DNA of 10,441 bases from Scytonema sp. UIC 10036 (GTDB taxonomy: Bacteria > Cyanobacteriota > Cyanobacteriia > Cyanobacteriales > Nostocaceae). Of the stretch, positions 1 to 5,664 are shown in pieces (within the stretch, counting starts at the first letter, position 1; each line of letters starts with the position of its first letter). The stretch lies in contig NZ_WJFC01000320.1 of NCBI RefSeq assembly GCF_009725235.1, positions 1-10,441 on the forward strand, in the 5' to 3' direction. The notes beneath the pieces were generated by a model. The model did no database searches. It saw only the letters and a list, made by a program, of their open reading frames with translations, and was not told the DNA's origin. Both the position numbers and the translations under genes were made by a program.

Positions 1-21
1 ATCCCCTACCCCCTACTCTCT
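1..21. repeat. Short tandem heptanucleotide repeat (ACCCCCT type)
   Basis: Three consecutive seven-base units read ATCCCCT, ACCCCCT and ACTCTCT. The same unit is present as three perfect copies at the far right end (10421-10441). Tandem heptamers are a known class of cyanobacterial repeat (STRR). The array runs into the TAG stop codon of the minus-strand regulator gene, so the repeat abuts or slightly overlaps its 3' end. It may continue left of the window. Confidence 0.75.
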
Positions 22-1231
22 AAGTCTTTCGGTCTAAAATAACAGCCTGTTTCAAGGCTGCTTTTTCTCTAGCTCGACGGGCTAATGGTTGTAGTTTAGT
101 CAAGTTCCAACCTGTAATTAAACTCATATCTTCCAAATTCATTCCCTTCATCAACATATCCACACACCACGTTTGTTGAGCTTGCTCAATAACTGGTTGT
201 TGTCCTTCAGGCGTCAATAACCCTTCGGTTAAAATTTGCCAGCGATGGTGTATTTCTCTCTCTGAGATTGGCATACTATTATCATTAAGAAATAAAGCCA
301 AGTGGTCATCTTTACGACTCTTTAGCCATTGAGTTAATGGATTGCGCGTGTAAGAACCATATCGCTTGCCTAAAATCCATTGATTAACTGGTACTTGTCG
401 AATAGAGCCATGAGTTATTTGTAAAAAGTGTTGCTTGATATCCGTTATTTGGTGCGATCGCTCTAAGTTGGCAATTTCTACCGGAGATAAACCAGCCCCA
501 AATAAAACGTACATGAGAGCATAATCTCGAAGCCCGGATTTTTTGGCTTTTTGCAAAATAGTATGAACTAAGTGAGTCGGTAAATCTATGACTTTCTCTG
601 TTGGTATAGAACCATAATTTATTGAACTCGTGGAATTGGCGATTTGGTTTAAAAACAGCGTTACTAAATTTTCTAAAAATTCGTCTCTATTATGCCAAAG
701 TTGGTGAGATTCACTTGTAAATTCAACTACGGCATACCCTAATAACATACTATTAAGTAAGCTGGCTAGTTTGTCGGCTGGTAAATGGGTATGTAACTTT
801 TCTCTTTCCATCACTGTGGCTAAGTATTCAGCAACATAGTGATTGGCTTGTGTTATGCCTTTTCCAATCGCCTGACGGTTTTCAACTGAGTAATGCCCAG
901 CTTCGCCAACCACAGAACGAACTAATTGTGGAACTTTGTCCAGAGTCTGTAACCGATCTTCACAATAATCTCTCAGAGCTTGATAAACACTGGTCGTTTG
1001 GCTGACTTGTATTTTTAACGATTCACCTAGCTGTTGAAACACCGGGGATTCAGAAATGACTGCTAACAGCAGCCCGTATTTATTACCAAAATGCCGAAAT
1101 AGTGTGACTTCGTTGACTTCGGCTAATTCAGCAACTGCTTTTGTTGTCGTTTCTGTGATTCCTTGAGTTGCAAACAAGAATCTCGCTGCGTCGATCAGTC
1201 GCTGTCGGGTTGAAATAATTTGATGACTCAT
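20..1231 (-). CDS. TetR-family regulator fused to a catalytically dead tyrosine-recombinase-like domain
   Basis: Predicted cytoplasmic DNA-binding repressor of 403 residues, about twice the usual TetR length. Residues 7-60 form the TetR helix-turn-helix, with the typical run TTKAVAELAEVNEVTLFRHF followed by NKYGLL. Residues 60-200 are the helical ligand/dimer domain. From about 212 to 390 the protein resembles a Xer/phage-integrase catalytic domain: GLRDYALMYVLFGAGLSPVEIANL matches the box-I region, and TWCVDMLMKGMNLEDMSLITGW matches the box-II region. The residues expected to be catalytic are changed: the box-I Arg is Ser, HxLRHT reads QAQQT, LGH reads TGW, and no nucleophilic Tyr is seen. 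ATG at 1231 is preferred; a TTG five codons upstream lies inside an operator palindrome. It is divergent from the desaturase gene, with operators at 1241-1259 and 1288-1306, so autoregulation and desaturase control are inferred. The ligand is unknown; an acyl compound is a guess. Confidence 0.88.
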   Translation of the reverse strand: MSHQIISTRQRLIDAARFLFATQGITETTTKAVAELAEVNEVTLFRHFGNKYGLLLAVISESPVFQQLGESLKIQVSQTTSVYQALRDYCEDRLQTLDKVPQLVRSVVGEAGHYSVENRQAIGKGITQANHYVAEYLATVMEREKLHTHLPADKLASLLNSMLLGYAVVEFTSESHQLWHNRDEFLENLVTLFLNQIANSTSSINYGSIPTEKVIDLPTHLVHTILQKAKKSGLRDYALMYVLFGAGLSPVEIANLERSHQITDIKQHFLQITHGSIRQVPVNQWILGKRYGSYTRNPLTQWLKSRKDDHLALFLNDNSMPISEREIHHRWQILTEGLLTPEGQQPVIEQAQQTWCVDMLMKGMNLEDMSLITGWNLTKLQPLARRAREKAALKQAVILDRKT

Positions 1232-1240
1232 AAATGAATA

Positions 1241-1259
1241 ATGCAAGTGCTACTTGCAT
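1241..1259. promoter_or_regulatory. Candidate TetR operator O1
   Basis: ATGCAAGTGCTACTTGCAT is a 19-bp palindrome with one mismatch between its 9-bp arms. It lies 9 bp upstream of the regulator's ATG and is 16/19 identical to O2. Its size, symmetry and place fit an autorepression site for the divergent TetR protein; binding is inferred. Confidence 0.75.
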
Positions 1260-1287
1260 TTAAATTTTTTCTTTGCTAAGCTAAGGG

Positions 1288-1306
1288 ATGTAAGTGGCAC
1301 TTGCAT
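1288..1306. promoter_or_regulatory. Candidate TetR operator O2
   Basis: ATGTAAGTGGCACTTGCAT is a 19-bp palindrome with one arm mismatch, ending 63 bp before the desaturase ATG. It shares the form ATGYAAGTGNYACTTGCAT with O1, with a centre-to-centre distance of 47 bp. It is placed to control the desaturase promoter. No convincing -10/-35 pair could be assigned to either gene. Confidence 0.75.
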
Positions 1307-1369
1307 CCTCTAGTCCTACTTTAACTCTCTGCCCTAGTTTTTACAGTACTTATATCAAAGGAACAATTC

Positions 1370-2218
1370 ATGACTATAAACTCAGATGTGGCTGTCAAGA
1401 AACAGTCACTTGCTCTGAGCTGGACTAACGTGGCATTTTTCGGTACGATTCATGCCCTGGCAATACTGGCTCCCTGGTATTTTTCTTGGTCTGCTTTAGC
1501 AATAACAATATTCTTACACTGGTTGTTTGGCAGTATTGGAATTTGCCTGGGCTATCACCGACTTTTGAGCCACCGCAGTTTTTCTGTACCAAAATGGTTG
1601 GAATATGCGATCGCCACATTGGGAGCTCTTGCCATGCAAGGAGGACCAACCTTTTGGGTTTCTGGACATCGATTACACCACGCCCATACAGAGAACAACG
1701 ACAAAGATCCTTACTCTTCCCGACGTGGCTTTTGGTGGAGCCATATGCTTTGGATATTCTATCCGCGAGCGGAGTTTTTTGACCCGGAACATTACAAAAG
1801 ATTTGCCCCAGAAATACAGCGCGATCCATATTACCGTTGGTTAGATCGTTACTTCTTACTGCTGCAAATTCCTCTTGGTGTCTTACTGTATGCTTTAGGA
1901 GGTTGGAGTTTTATTATCTACGGCGTTTTTTTCAGAGCCGTTTTGCTTTGGCACACCACATGGCTGATTAATTCTGCAACCCACATCACAGGTTACCGCA
2001 ATTTCCAATTAGATGACAATTCTCGAAATCTTTGGTGGGCAGCAATATTAACTTACGGAGAAGGTTGGCACAACAATCACCACGCTCACCCAAATGTAGC
2101 AAAAGCTGGATTGCATTGGTGGGAGATAGATATGACTTGGTGGTCAATTAAAATTCTGCAAAATTTGGGATTAGCTACGAAAGTCAACTTATTTCCAAAA
2201 CCCAAAGTAGGAATTTAG
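1370..2218 (+). CDS. desC: Fatty-acid desaturase, DesC-like (acyl-lipid delta-9 type)
   Basis: Integral-membrane, non-haem di-iron desaturase that introduces a double bond into acyl chains of membrane lipids, using ferredoxin as electron donor in cyanobacteria (family knowledge). All three histidine boxes are intact: H63RLLSH68, H100RLHH104 and H234NNHH238, the last within GEGWHNNHHAHP. Hydrophobic segments fall near residues 20-60, 78-92 and 162-200. The length, 282 residues, is normal for DesC proteins. The C-terminal LHWWEIDMTWWSIKILQNLGLATKVNL also fits the group. AAAGGA lies about 7 bases before the ATG. The divergent TetR-type regulator and O2 imply transcriptional control. Cyanobacteria often carry several desC paralogues; which position or lipid class this one serves cannot be read from sequence. 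Confidence 0.93.
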   Translation: MTINSDVAVKKQSLALSWTNVAFFGTIHALAILAPWYFSWSALAITIFLHWLFGSIGICLGYHRLLSHRSFSVPKWLEYAIATLGALAMQGGPTFWVSGHRLHHAHTENNDKDPYSSRRGFWWSHMLWIFYPRAEFFDPEHYKRFAPEIQRDPYYRWLDRYFLLLQIPLGVLLYALGGWSFIIYGVFFRAVLLWHTTWLINSATHITGYRNFQLDDNSRNLWWAAILTYGEGWHNNHHAHPNVAKAGLHWWEIDMTWWSIKILQNLGLATKVNLFPKPKVGI

Positions 2219-2247
2219 TCATTATAAGTTCCGATAATACAACCTCT

Positions 2248-2340
2248 GCTCTTCTCTTCGTGCTCTTTGCGTCTTCGTGGTTAAAAAATGTTTTTGAACC
2301 GCAAAGACGCGAATAGCACAAAGGTAAGATGTCGAAGAGC
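2248..2340. repeat. 93-bp imperfect hairpin repeat between convergent genes
   Basis: The element starts GCTCTTC and ends GAAGAGC. Its inner arms (GTGCTCTTTGCGTCTTCG.. and ..GACGCGAATAGCAC) pair at about 19 of 23 positions, closing on a GGTTAAAAA / TTTTTGAACC loop region. Sequences of the type CTTTGCGTCTT..GCGGTT are common dispersed repeats in cyanobacteria. It sits between desC and the convergent secreted-protein gene and could act as a transcription barrier for both; that role is inferred. Confidence 0.6.
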
Positions 2341-2346
2341 ATAAGA

Positions 2347-2748
2347 TTAGAAACGACGATAAGGCGATCGCCTGTAATAGGGTGAATATAATGGGCGATC
2401 GTTAACAATCATCGGATTAATCACCGTTGAGTTTCTGATTTGAGGATTGACTAAAACAGGGTTAACAATCGTGGAGTCAATAATCTTGTATCCTCCGTAG
2501 GGGTGTGGGTAATAACCCTGTGGGTACACGTTATTATTGTGTTTCAGTGGTAACCCTGTTGCGGGATTTACAGGTATGGGAGTGGAAATAGGGCTACCGT
2601 AAATATAATTACCAACCGCCGGAGCTTGAGGAACTACGTAAGTATTACCACCATTAATGTCTACCCAGTTTGCTGAAACAGGAGAAGTCGTGGCAGCTAC
2701 TACAGATGCGATCGCTCCCAACCCTAGTAAACTTTGTTGCCAGTACAT
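2347..2748 (-). CDS. Small secreted protein with NP-rich repeats, function unknown
   Basis: A 133-residue protein with a clear Sec signal peptide: a hydrophobic core at residues 5-20 and a likely cut after A26 in TTSPVSA-NW. The mature part is rich in Asn, Pro, Tyr and Gly. It contains an internal duplication, STIVNPVLVNP (92-102) and STVINPMIVND (107-117), and a basic tyrosine-rich tail SPYYRRSPYRRF. No cysteine is present. It is probably periplasmic or surface-exposed. I do not recognise a characterised family. The gene stands alone, convergent with desC; an AT-rich stretch upstream (2755-2810) should hold its promoter. The ORF carries two HIP1 sites, which suggests it is native rather than recently acquired. 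Confidence 0.72.
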   Translation of the reverse strand: MYWQQSLLGLGAIASVVAATTSPVSANWVDINGGNTYVVPQAPAVGNYIYGSPISTPIPVNPATGLPLKHNNNVYPQGYYPHPYGGYKIIDSTIVNPVLVNPQIRNSTVINPMIVNDRPLYSPYYRRSPYRRF

Positions 2749-3101
2749 ACTTGTTAAGTATTTTTTTAAATAAATATATTTAATTAATTATATCATATTT
2801 AAACAGTATTGGTAATAATACGTAGTTAAACTTACGCAAATCTCAAATATCTTCAGCGAAGAGGTAGGCAGAATTCTGCAATGTGTGGTTCTCAGTTTTG
2901 TAAGTGAATGTACAGAAAATAATATTTCCACAGATATTCATTATTTCTATGCTACAAGAAGCAGTTGTAGCTTAAGATAAAGTGCTGAAACTTAAATCAG
3001 ACTACATGGAAGCAAAAGAAGCAAGGCAAAGAGTTATAGCAAAACTCTAGTCAGAAGTATGAATCCATAGACAGTGATAATGTTGGAACATTGGAGTGTA
3101 T
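2749..3101. other. 353-bp AT-rich intergenic region, no gene seen
   Basis: This spacer separates two divergently oriented genes. The first 60 bases are almost pure A/T and probably hold the promoter of the secreted-protein gene. No ORF with recognisable content was found. The right end has TTGGAG (3091-3096) as a ribosome binding site five bases before the ATG of the truncated haemagglutinin gene. Confidence 0.5.
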
Positions 3102-3395
3102 ATGTTAGGACGAGTTTTACGCAGGGCTTCTTTCCAGCGAAGTTTGTATTGGCAGTTATTAACAAGTTCAGTCTTCTTAACTGGAACAATTACTTTTTGG
3201 GATTGTGTTGATGCCCAGATCGTAACCGATACCACTTTAGGGAATGAAAGTTCTGTCGTAACCCCTAATGTAATTATCAATGGGATACCAAGCGATCGCA
3301 TTGATGGCGGTGCAATTCGAGGTATCAACCTCTTTCACAGCTTTAGTGAATTTAATGTTGGTGAAGGACGGGGCATTTGTGACAAGTTAAGATAA
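3102..3395 (+). pseudogene. Truncated two-partner-secretion (filamentous haemagglutinin N-terminal) protein
   Basis: 97 residues remain of what is normally a protein of many hundreds. Residues 1-38 form an extended basic/hydrophobic export signal ending near DAQ. Residues 39-91, TDTTLGNESSVVTPN then INGIPSDRIDGGAIRGINLF and HSFSEFNVGEGRG, match the start of the TPS/haemagglutination-activity domain that TpsB outer-membrane pores recognise. Intact relatives continue with a YFANP-like motif and a long beta-helix. Here the reading goes into ICDKLR and a stop, so the break lies near base 3375. No downstream remnant of the beta-helix is visible before hicB. The start is well supported by TTGGAG upstream. 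Function is presumably lost, since the helix and any effector part are gone. Confidence 0.8.
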
Positions 3396-3497
3396 AATTG
3401 CTTTTGTCAATTAGAAATTATGCTGAATAGTGAGTCAAAAATGAGATGTCAAACTTAGCTTTGTACTAAGGTTTCAGAACAAATATAGGACTCCTAT
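3376..3497. other. Possible mobile-element scar after the broken haemagglutinin gene
   Basis: Homology to the TPS family stops near 3375, exactly where non-coding AT-rich sequence begins. TGACAA (3380-3385) and TTGTCA (3404-3409) are inverted, and a perfect 13-bp palindrome ATAGGACTCCTAT lies at 3485-3497. Short palindromes of this kind often mark insertion-element ends, but no transposase piece and no matching terminal repeats were found, so a simple deletion is equally possible. Confidence 0.3.
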
Positions 3498-3513
3498 TTG
3501 ATTTTTGAAAATG

Positions 3514-3544
3514 TTATGCTTTTTTAAGAAGGGGTTAAGCATAA
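3514..3544. promoter_or_regulatory. Inverted repeat upstream of hicB, candidate operator
   Basis: TTATGCTT (3514-3521) and AAGCATAA (3537-3544) are perfect 8-bp inverted arms separated by 15 bp, ending 6 bp before the hicB ATG. Toxin-antitoxin operons are usually autorepressed at such sites. The AAGAAGGGG between the arms is too far upstream to serve as an ideal ribosome site. A hairpin masking the start is an alternative. Confidence 0.45.
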
Positions 3545-3550
3545 AGTACT

Positions 3551-3760
3551 ATGAAAACTCGTAGCTTTACAGTCATCGTGTATAAAGAAGAAGATATGTA
3601 CATTGCTGAGTGTCCAGAAGTTGGCACAGTCGATCAGGGAGAAAGCATCGAGCAGGCTGTTGCTAATTTGAAGGAAGCAACTCGGCTCTACTTAGAAGAA
3701 TTTTCTCTACCTGAAACATTCCCTAGGTTCATAACTAGTATTGAGGTTAGTTATGCCTAA
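3551..3760 (+). CDS. hicB: HicB-family antitoxin, short form
   Basis: A 69-residue partner that neutralises the HicA mRNA interferase. The sequence shows the HicB partial-RNase-H-like fold: a strand FTVIVYKEEDMYIAECPEV, then the GTVDQGESIEQAVANLKEAT motif and a helix to LYLEEF. Many HicB proteins add a C-terminal helix-turn-helix or ribbon-helix-helix domain for operator binding; here only about 15 residues follow the helix, so no DNA-binding domain is visible. The stop codon overlaps the hicA start by 8 bp (ATGCCTAA), so the two are translationally coupled, with the antitoxin first. The operon is flanked on the left by a truncated gene, consistent with an accessory locus. Confidence 0.85.
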   Translation: MKTRSFTVIVYKEEDMYIAECPEVGTVDQGESIEQAVANLKEATRLYLEEFSLPETFPRFITSIEVSYA

Positions 3761-3980
3761 ATTGCCACGCATCTCAAGTAGGGAAGCAATTCGGGTATTA
3801 GAGCGTTTAGGGTTTGAGCAAGTTCGACAAACTGGTAGCCATGTTGTGATGAAGAAGGAAACATCAGATGGTAAGATTGGCTGCGTTGTTCCCGTACATC
3901 AAGAACTCAAAGTAGGGACACTAAAGGGTATTCTCAAGCAAGCACAAGTCACTCCTGAAGAGTTCATAGAGAATCTGTAA
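3753..3980 (+). CDS. hicA: HicA-family toxin (mRNA interferase)
   Basis: A 75-residue double-stranded-RNA-binding-like fold toxin that cleaves mRNA when not bound by HicB. It shows ISSREAIRVLERLGFEQVRQ, then TGSHVVM with the catalytic His at residue 30, then VVPVHQELKVGTLKGILKQAQVTPEEFI, the standard HicA ending. All expected elements are present, so it should be active. The ATG at 3753 is chosen over an in-frame TTG at 3741 because TTGAGG (3741-3746) is a good ribosome site six bases upstream of it. It overlaps hicB by 8 bp. A weak 5-bp inverted repeat follows the stop (3982-4000) but is not a convincing terminator. Confidence 0.88.
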   Translation: MPKLPRISSREAIRVLERLGFEQVRQTGSHVVMKKETSDGKIGCVVPVHQELKVGTLKGILKQAQVTPEEFIENL

Positions 3981-4060
3981 AGTTACCTGCATGCTGTAAC
4001 ACTACTTAACGGAATCAACTTTAAGTGAGAGTATCTGCCAAAAAAATAGGTAAAGTTCCA

Positions 4061-4090
4061 TCCGCGTTCATCCGCGTTCATCTGCGGTTC
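4061..4090. repeat. Decamer tandem repeat, TCCGCGTTCA family
   Basis: Three 10-bp units in tandem: TCCGCGTTCA, TCCGCGTTCA and TCTGCGGTTC. The same unit (GCGTTCATCA) is present at 7179-7207 inside the DUF3153 gene. It is a dispersed cyanobacterial intergenic repeat in which one arm of a larger palindrome is often kept; here the opposite arm is missing. Confidence 0.7.
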
Positions 4091-4098
4091 CTTAACTC

Positions 4099-4350
4099 TC
4101 AACCTTTAGGCCAACGACCAATCCATACACCACCTCGAAAGCGCCAACGTGGAAACAATAGACGCATCACCACCCAAGAAGCAAGATAAGCAATAACCGA
4201 GACCAAACTGTAATGAATCACAAACCATTGCAGATTAAAATCCCTACTTGCTCCGATACCCCAATAACCCAATGCAAAGGGTAAAGACACAATCGTGAAA
4301 GCGAGAAACAATCTTACTTTGAAGGAGAACTCGATCAACTGGTTGACCAT
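4099..4350 (-). CDS. Small two-segment membrane protein, unknown function
   Basis: Up to 83 residues from the ATG at 4350. Two hydrophobic stretches are clear: VRLFLAFTIVSLPFALGYWG (about 12-31) and WFVIHYSLVSVIAYLASWVV (about 42-61), followed by a basic tail RWRFRGGVWIGRWPKG that would sit on the cytoplasmic side. No family recognised. There is no ribosome site in front of the ATG. The first 35 codons overlap, in another frame of the same strand, the coding sequence of a broken FHA protein. The tail and second segment look like real protein, so this may be the C-terminal remnant of a larger membrane protein that was joined to the FHA fragment by deletion. Confidence 0.45.
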   Translation of the reverse strand: MVNQLIEFSFKVRLFLAFTIVSLPFALGYWGIGASRDFNLQWFVIHYSLVSVIAYLASWVVMRLLFPRWRFRGGVWIGRWPKG

Positions 4351-4462
4351 CAAGGTTATTGGGCATTTTCTCTCGTTTGCTACCCAGTGCCACAGGTAGC
4401 TTCATAACGGGTTCCCAATGTTCCCCAGTCACAGGATCTTCCCAACTCAGCTGAATTCGCAT
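4244..4462 (-). pseudogene. FHA-domain protein, N-terminal fragment
   Basis: Reads from ATG 4462 (another ATG at 4468): MRIQLSWEDPVTGEHWEPVM, a central LPVALGSK, then GQPVDRVLLQSKIVSRFHD. This is the first half of a forkhead-associated phosphothreonine-binding domain as found in cyanobacterial FHA proteins, ending at the SRFH core motif. The usual GR of the first loop reads GS. After SRFHD the reading becomes CVFTLCIGLLGYRSK and stops, so the second half of the domain (about 50 residues) is missing. A domain cut here should not fold. The membrane ORF at 4099-4350 occupies the following sequence in the +1-shifted frame, which points to a deletion junction near 4290. Confidence 0.6.
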
Positions 4463-4599
4463 AAACATGACAAGTCTTTAGGCTAACAATAAGTACGCTC
4501 AGTATAAAAAATTATTGCCTGTTGAATGGAATTACCGTGTTCTTCTTAAAGTTAATTTAAATCACAAAACTTGCTCTGCGCGCTATGTAGCTTGAGTGT

Positions 4600-4627
4600 C
4601 ATTTGTCAATAGTCATTTGTCATTGGT
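4600..4627. repeat. Tandem heptamer repeat, CATTTGT type
   Basis: Four seven-base units: CATTTGT, CAATAGT, CATTTGT, CATTGGT. The reverse complement, ACAAATG, forms the array at 8914-8941, so one repeat family is present at two loci in opposite orientations. It lies in the 253-bp spacer upstream of the FHA fragment and downstream of the DUF4058 gene, which otherwise shows no gene. Confidence 0.7.
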
Positions 4628-4721
4628 AAGGATTTCTAACGTATAAACATTTATATATAAAGTTCTGATTATTTCCGCCTAGCTACTTACTCGCTTGCTT
4701 TGCTGTGAAGGTTAATGAGAA

Positions 4722-5474
4722 TCAAGGCAACCATTTCACCACTTCCGACTCAGACCAAGGCGGTGGAGGTGGAGCGCTATAGTTAATGAAGTAATCGTAG
4801 CCGAGTTGTTCGTAAAGTTCATCAACCAACTTTTGTAATTCTACTACAGGAGCAGTATCTTCAGATCGCACGGGAAGTTCAAAGGGCGGGATGCGATCGC
4901 CAAGATTGAATGGGTACAAGTCAGCTGTAGGGCGAGTGTCTGAACGACTGACTAAAATGCGATAGTGACTGGTTGTGTTACTTAGAAAAGGTAAAGGTTC
5001 TCCGTCTCGAAGCAAGTCAATTTCCACAAGATGGGTTAAGCTGTCCAACACCTGCTGCCGTTTAGATTCGTACTTTTGTCGTCCGTCTCCTCTTTTGTTA
5101 GCAGGAGAGAGAATTTCAATAGCTGTCACCACCTCTTTTGTCGCCGCATCTTTCACCTCAATATAAGATTGTCGGACTTCTTGAAGTAGCGGAACGGTAA
5201 CTTTGACTGGTAAAGCTTGTGGTTCTGTCATAGTAACAGTCGTCGTGACTTGTTCTCGTCTTCGGTTCTGCTGAACTGTCAAGTCTGGTCTACCAATAGC
5301 GATCGCCATGTCACCGCTCACTTTGTACACCCATTTATCAGTTACCACCCGATATTTTGGTAATAATTTGGGAATCAAGTCCTTAGCCAAAGCAGTTATC
5401 AAGTGGTTGTGAAAATCTGACCAGTAATCTGACTGTTCGAGATAGGGGTTCATCCCTGGAAATGGGTTAGGCAT
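4722..5474 (-). CDS. DUF4058 family protein
   Basis: 250 residues, the usual length for this mostly cyanobacterial family of unknown function. It opens with the hallmark MPNPFPGMNPYLEQSDYW followed by FHNHLITALAKDLIPKLLPKYRV. The core holds GRPDLTV (D64) and VVTAIEILSPANKRG (E120, K127), then a KYESKRQQVL helix and HLVEIDLLRDG. This order recalls the PD-(D/E)XK nuclease-like motifs of the Uma2/DUF820 family (PDvvv, then vEILSPs, then K..Y, then YWiVD), so a restriction-endonuclease-like fold is possible; this is my inference. It ends with a proline run (APPPPPW) and a tryptophan. No signal peptide or membrane segment, so cytoplasmic. It stands alone on the minus strand; no clear ribosome site is seen, and two HIP1 sites fall within it. 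Confidence 0.9.
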   Translation of the reverse strand: MPNPFPGMNPYLEQSDYWSDFHNHLITALAKDLIPKLLPKYRVVTDKWVYKVSGDMAIAIGRPDLTVQQNRRREQVTTTVTMTEPQALPVKVTVPLLQEVRQSYIEVKDAATKEVVTAIEILSPANKRGDGRQKYESKRQQVLDSLTHLVEIDLLRDGEPLPFLSNTTSHYRILVSRSDTRPTADLYPFNLGDRIPPFELPVRSEDTAPVVELQKLVDELYEQLGYDYFINYSAPPPPPWSESEVVKWLP

Positions 5475-5632
5475 AATTTCAACTCACTGGTCACTGTCTA
5501 AAATGCTAGCAAAATCTCACTGACTGGTTGAGAAGCATCCCGGTTATCACACAAAATATAACTACCAATAGTCGCCACTGTTGGCAAAATAGAGAGAGTG
5601 CGGATTTTTTGCGTACAAAGCGATTTTTTCAA

Positions 5633-5660
5633 TCCAAAATCCAAAATCCAAAATCCAAAA
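5633..5660. repeat. Tandem heptamer repeat (TCCAAAA)x4 abutting a start codon
   Basis: Four perfect TCCAAAA units end four bases before the ATG of the TPR gene, occupying the place where a ribosome binding site would be. No purine-rich Shine-Dalgarno is present. Copy-number change here would move the upstream promoter relative to the gene but not alter the reading frame. Confidence 0.85.
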
Positions 5661-5664
5661 TGGT

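Noticed and set aside
20..1231. C-terminal domain as an active integrase
   Set aside because: The expected Arg, HxxR, His/Trp and Tyr residues are not present in the aligned motifs.
1232..1246. TTG start five codons upstream for the TetR-type gene
   Set aside because: It falls inside operator O1 and adds no conserved residues; the ATG at 1231 is followed directly by the normal TetR start.
1425..1844. Other-frame ORFs within the desaturase gene
   Set aside because: They lie wholly under desC, lack recognisable content and are explained by its base composition.
2184..2408. Minus-strand ORF of 74 codons across the hairpin
   Set aside because: It runs through the palindromic repeat and into two real genes; no protein-like features.
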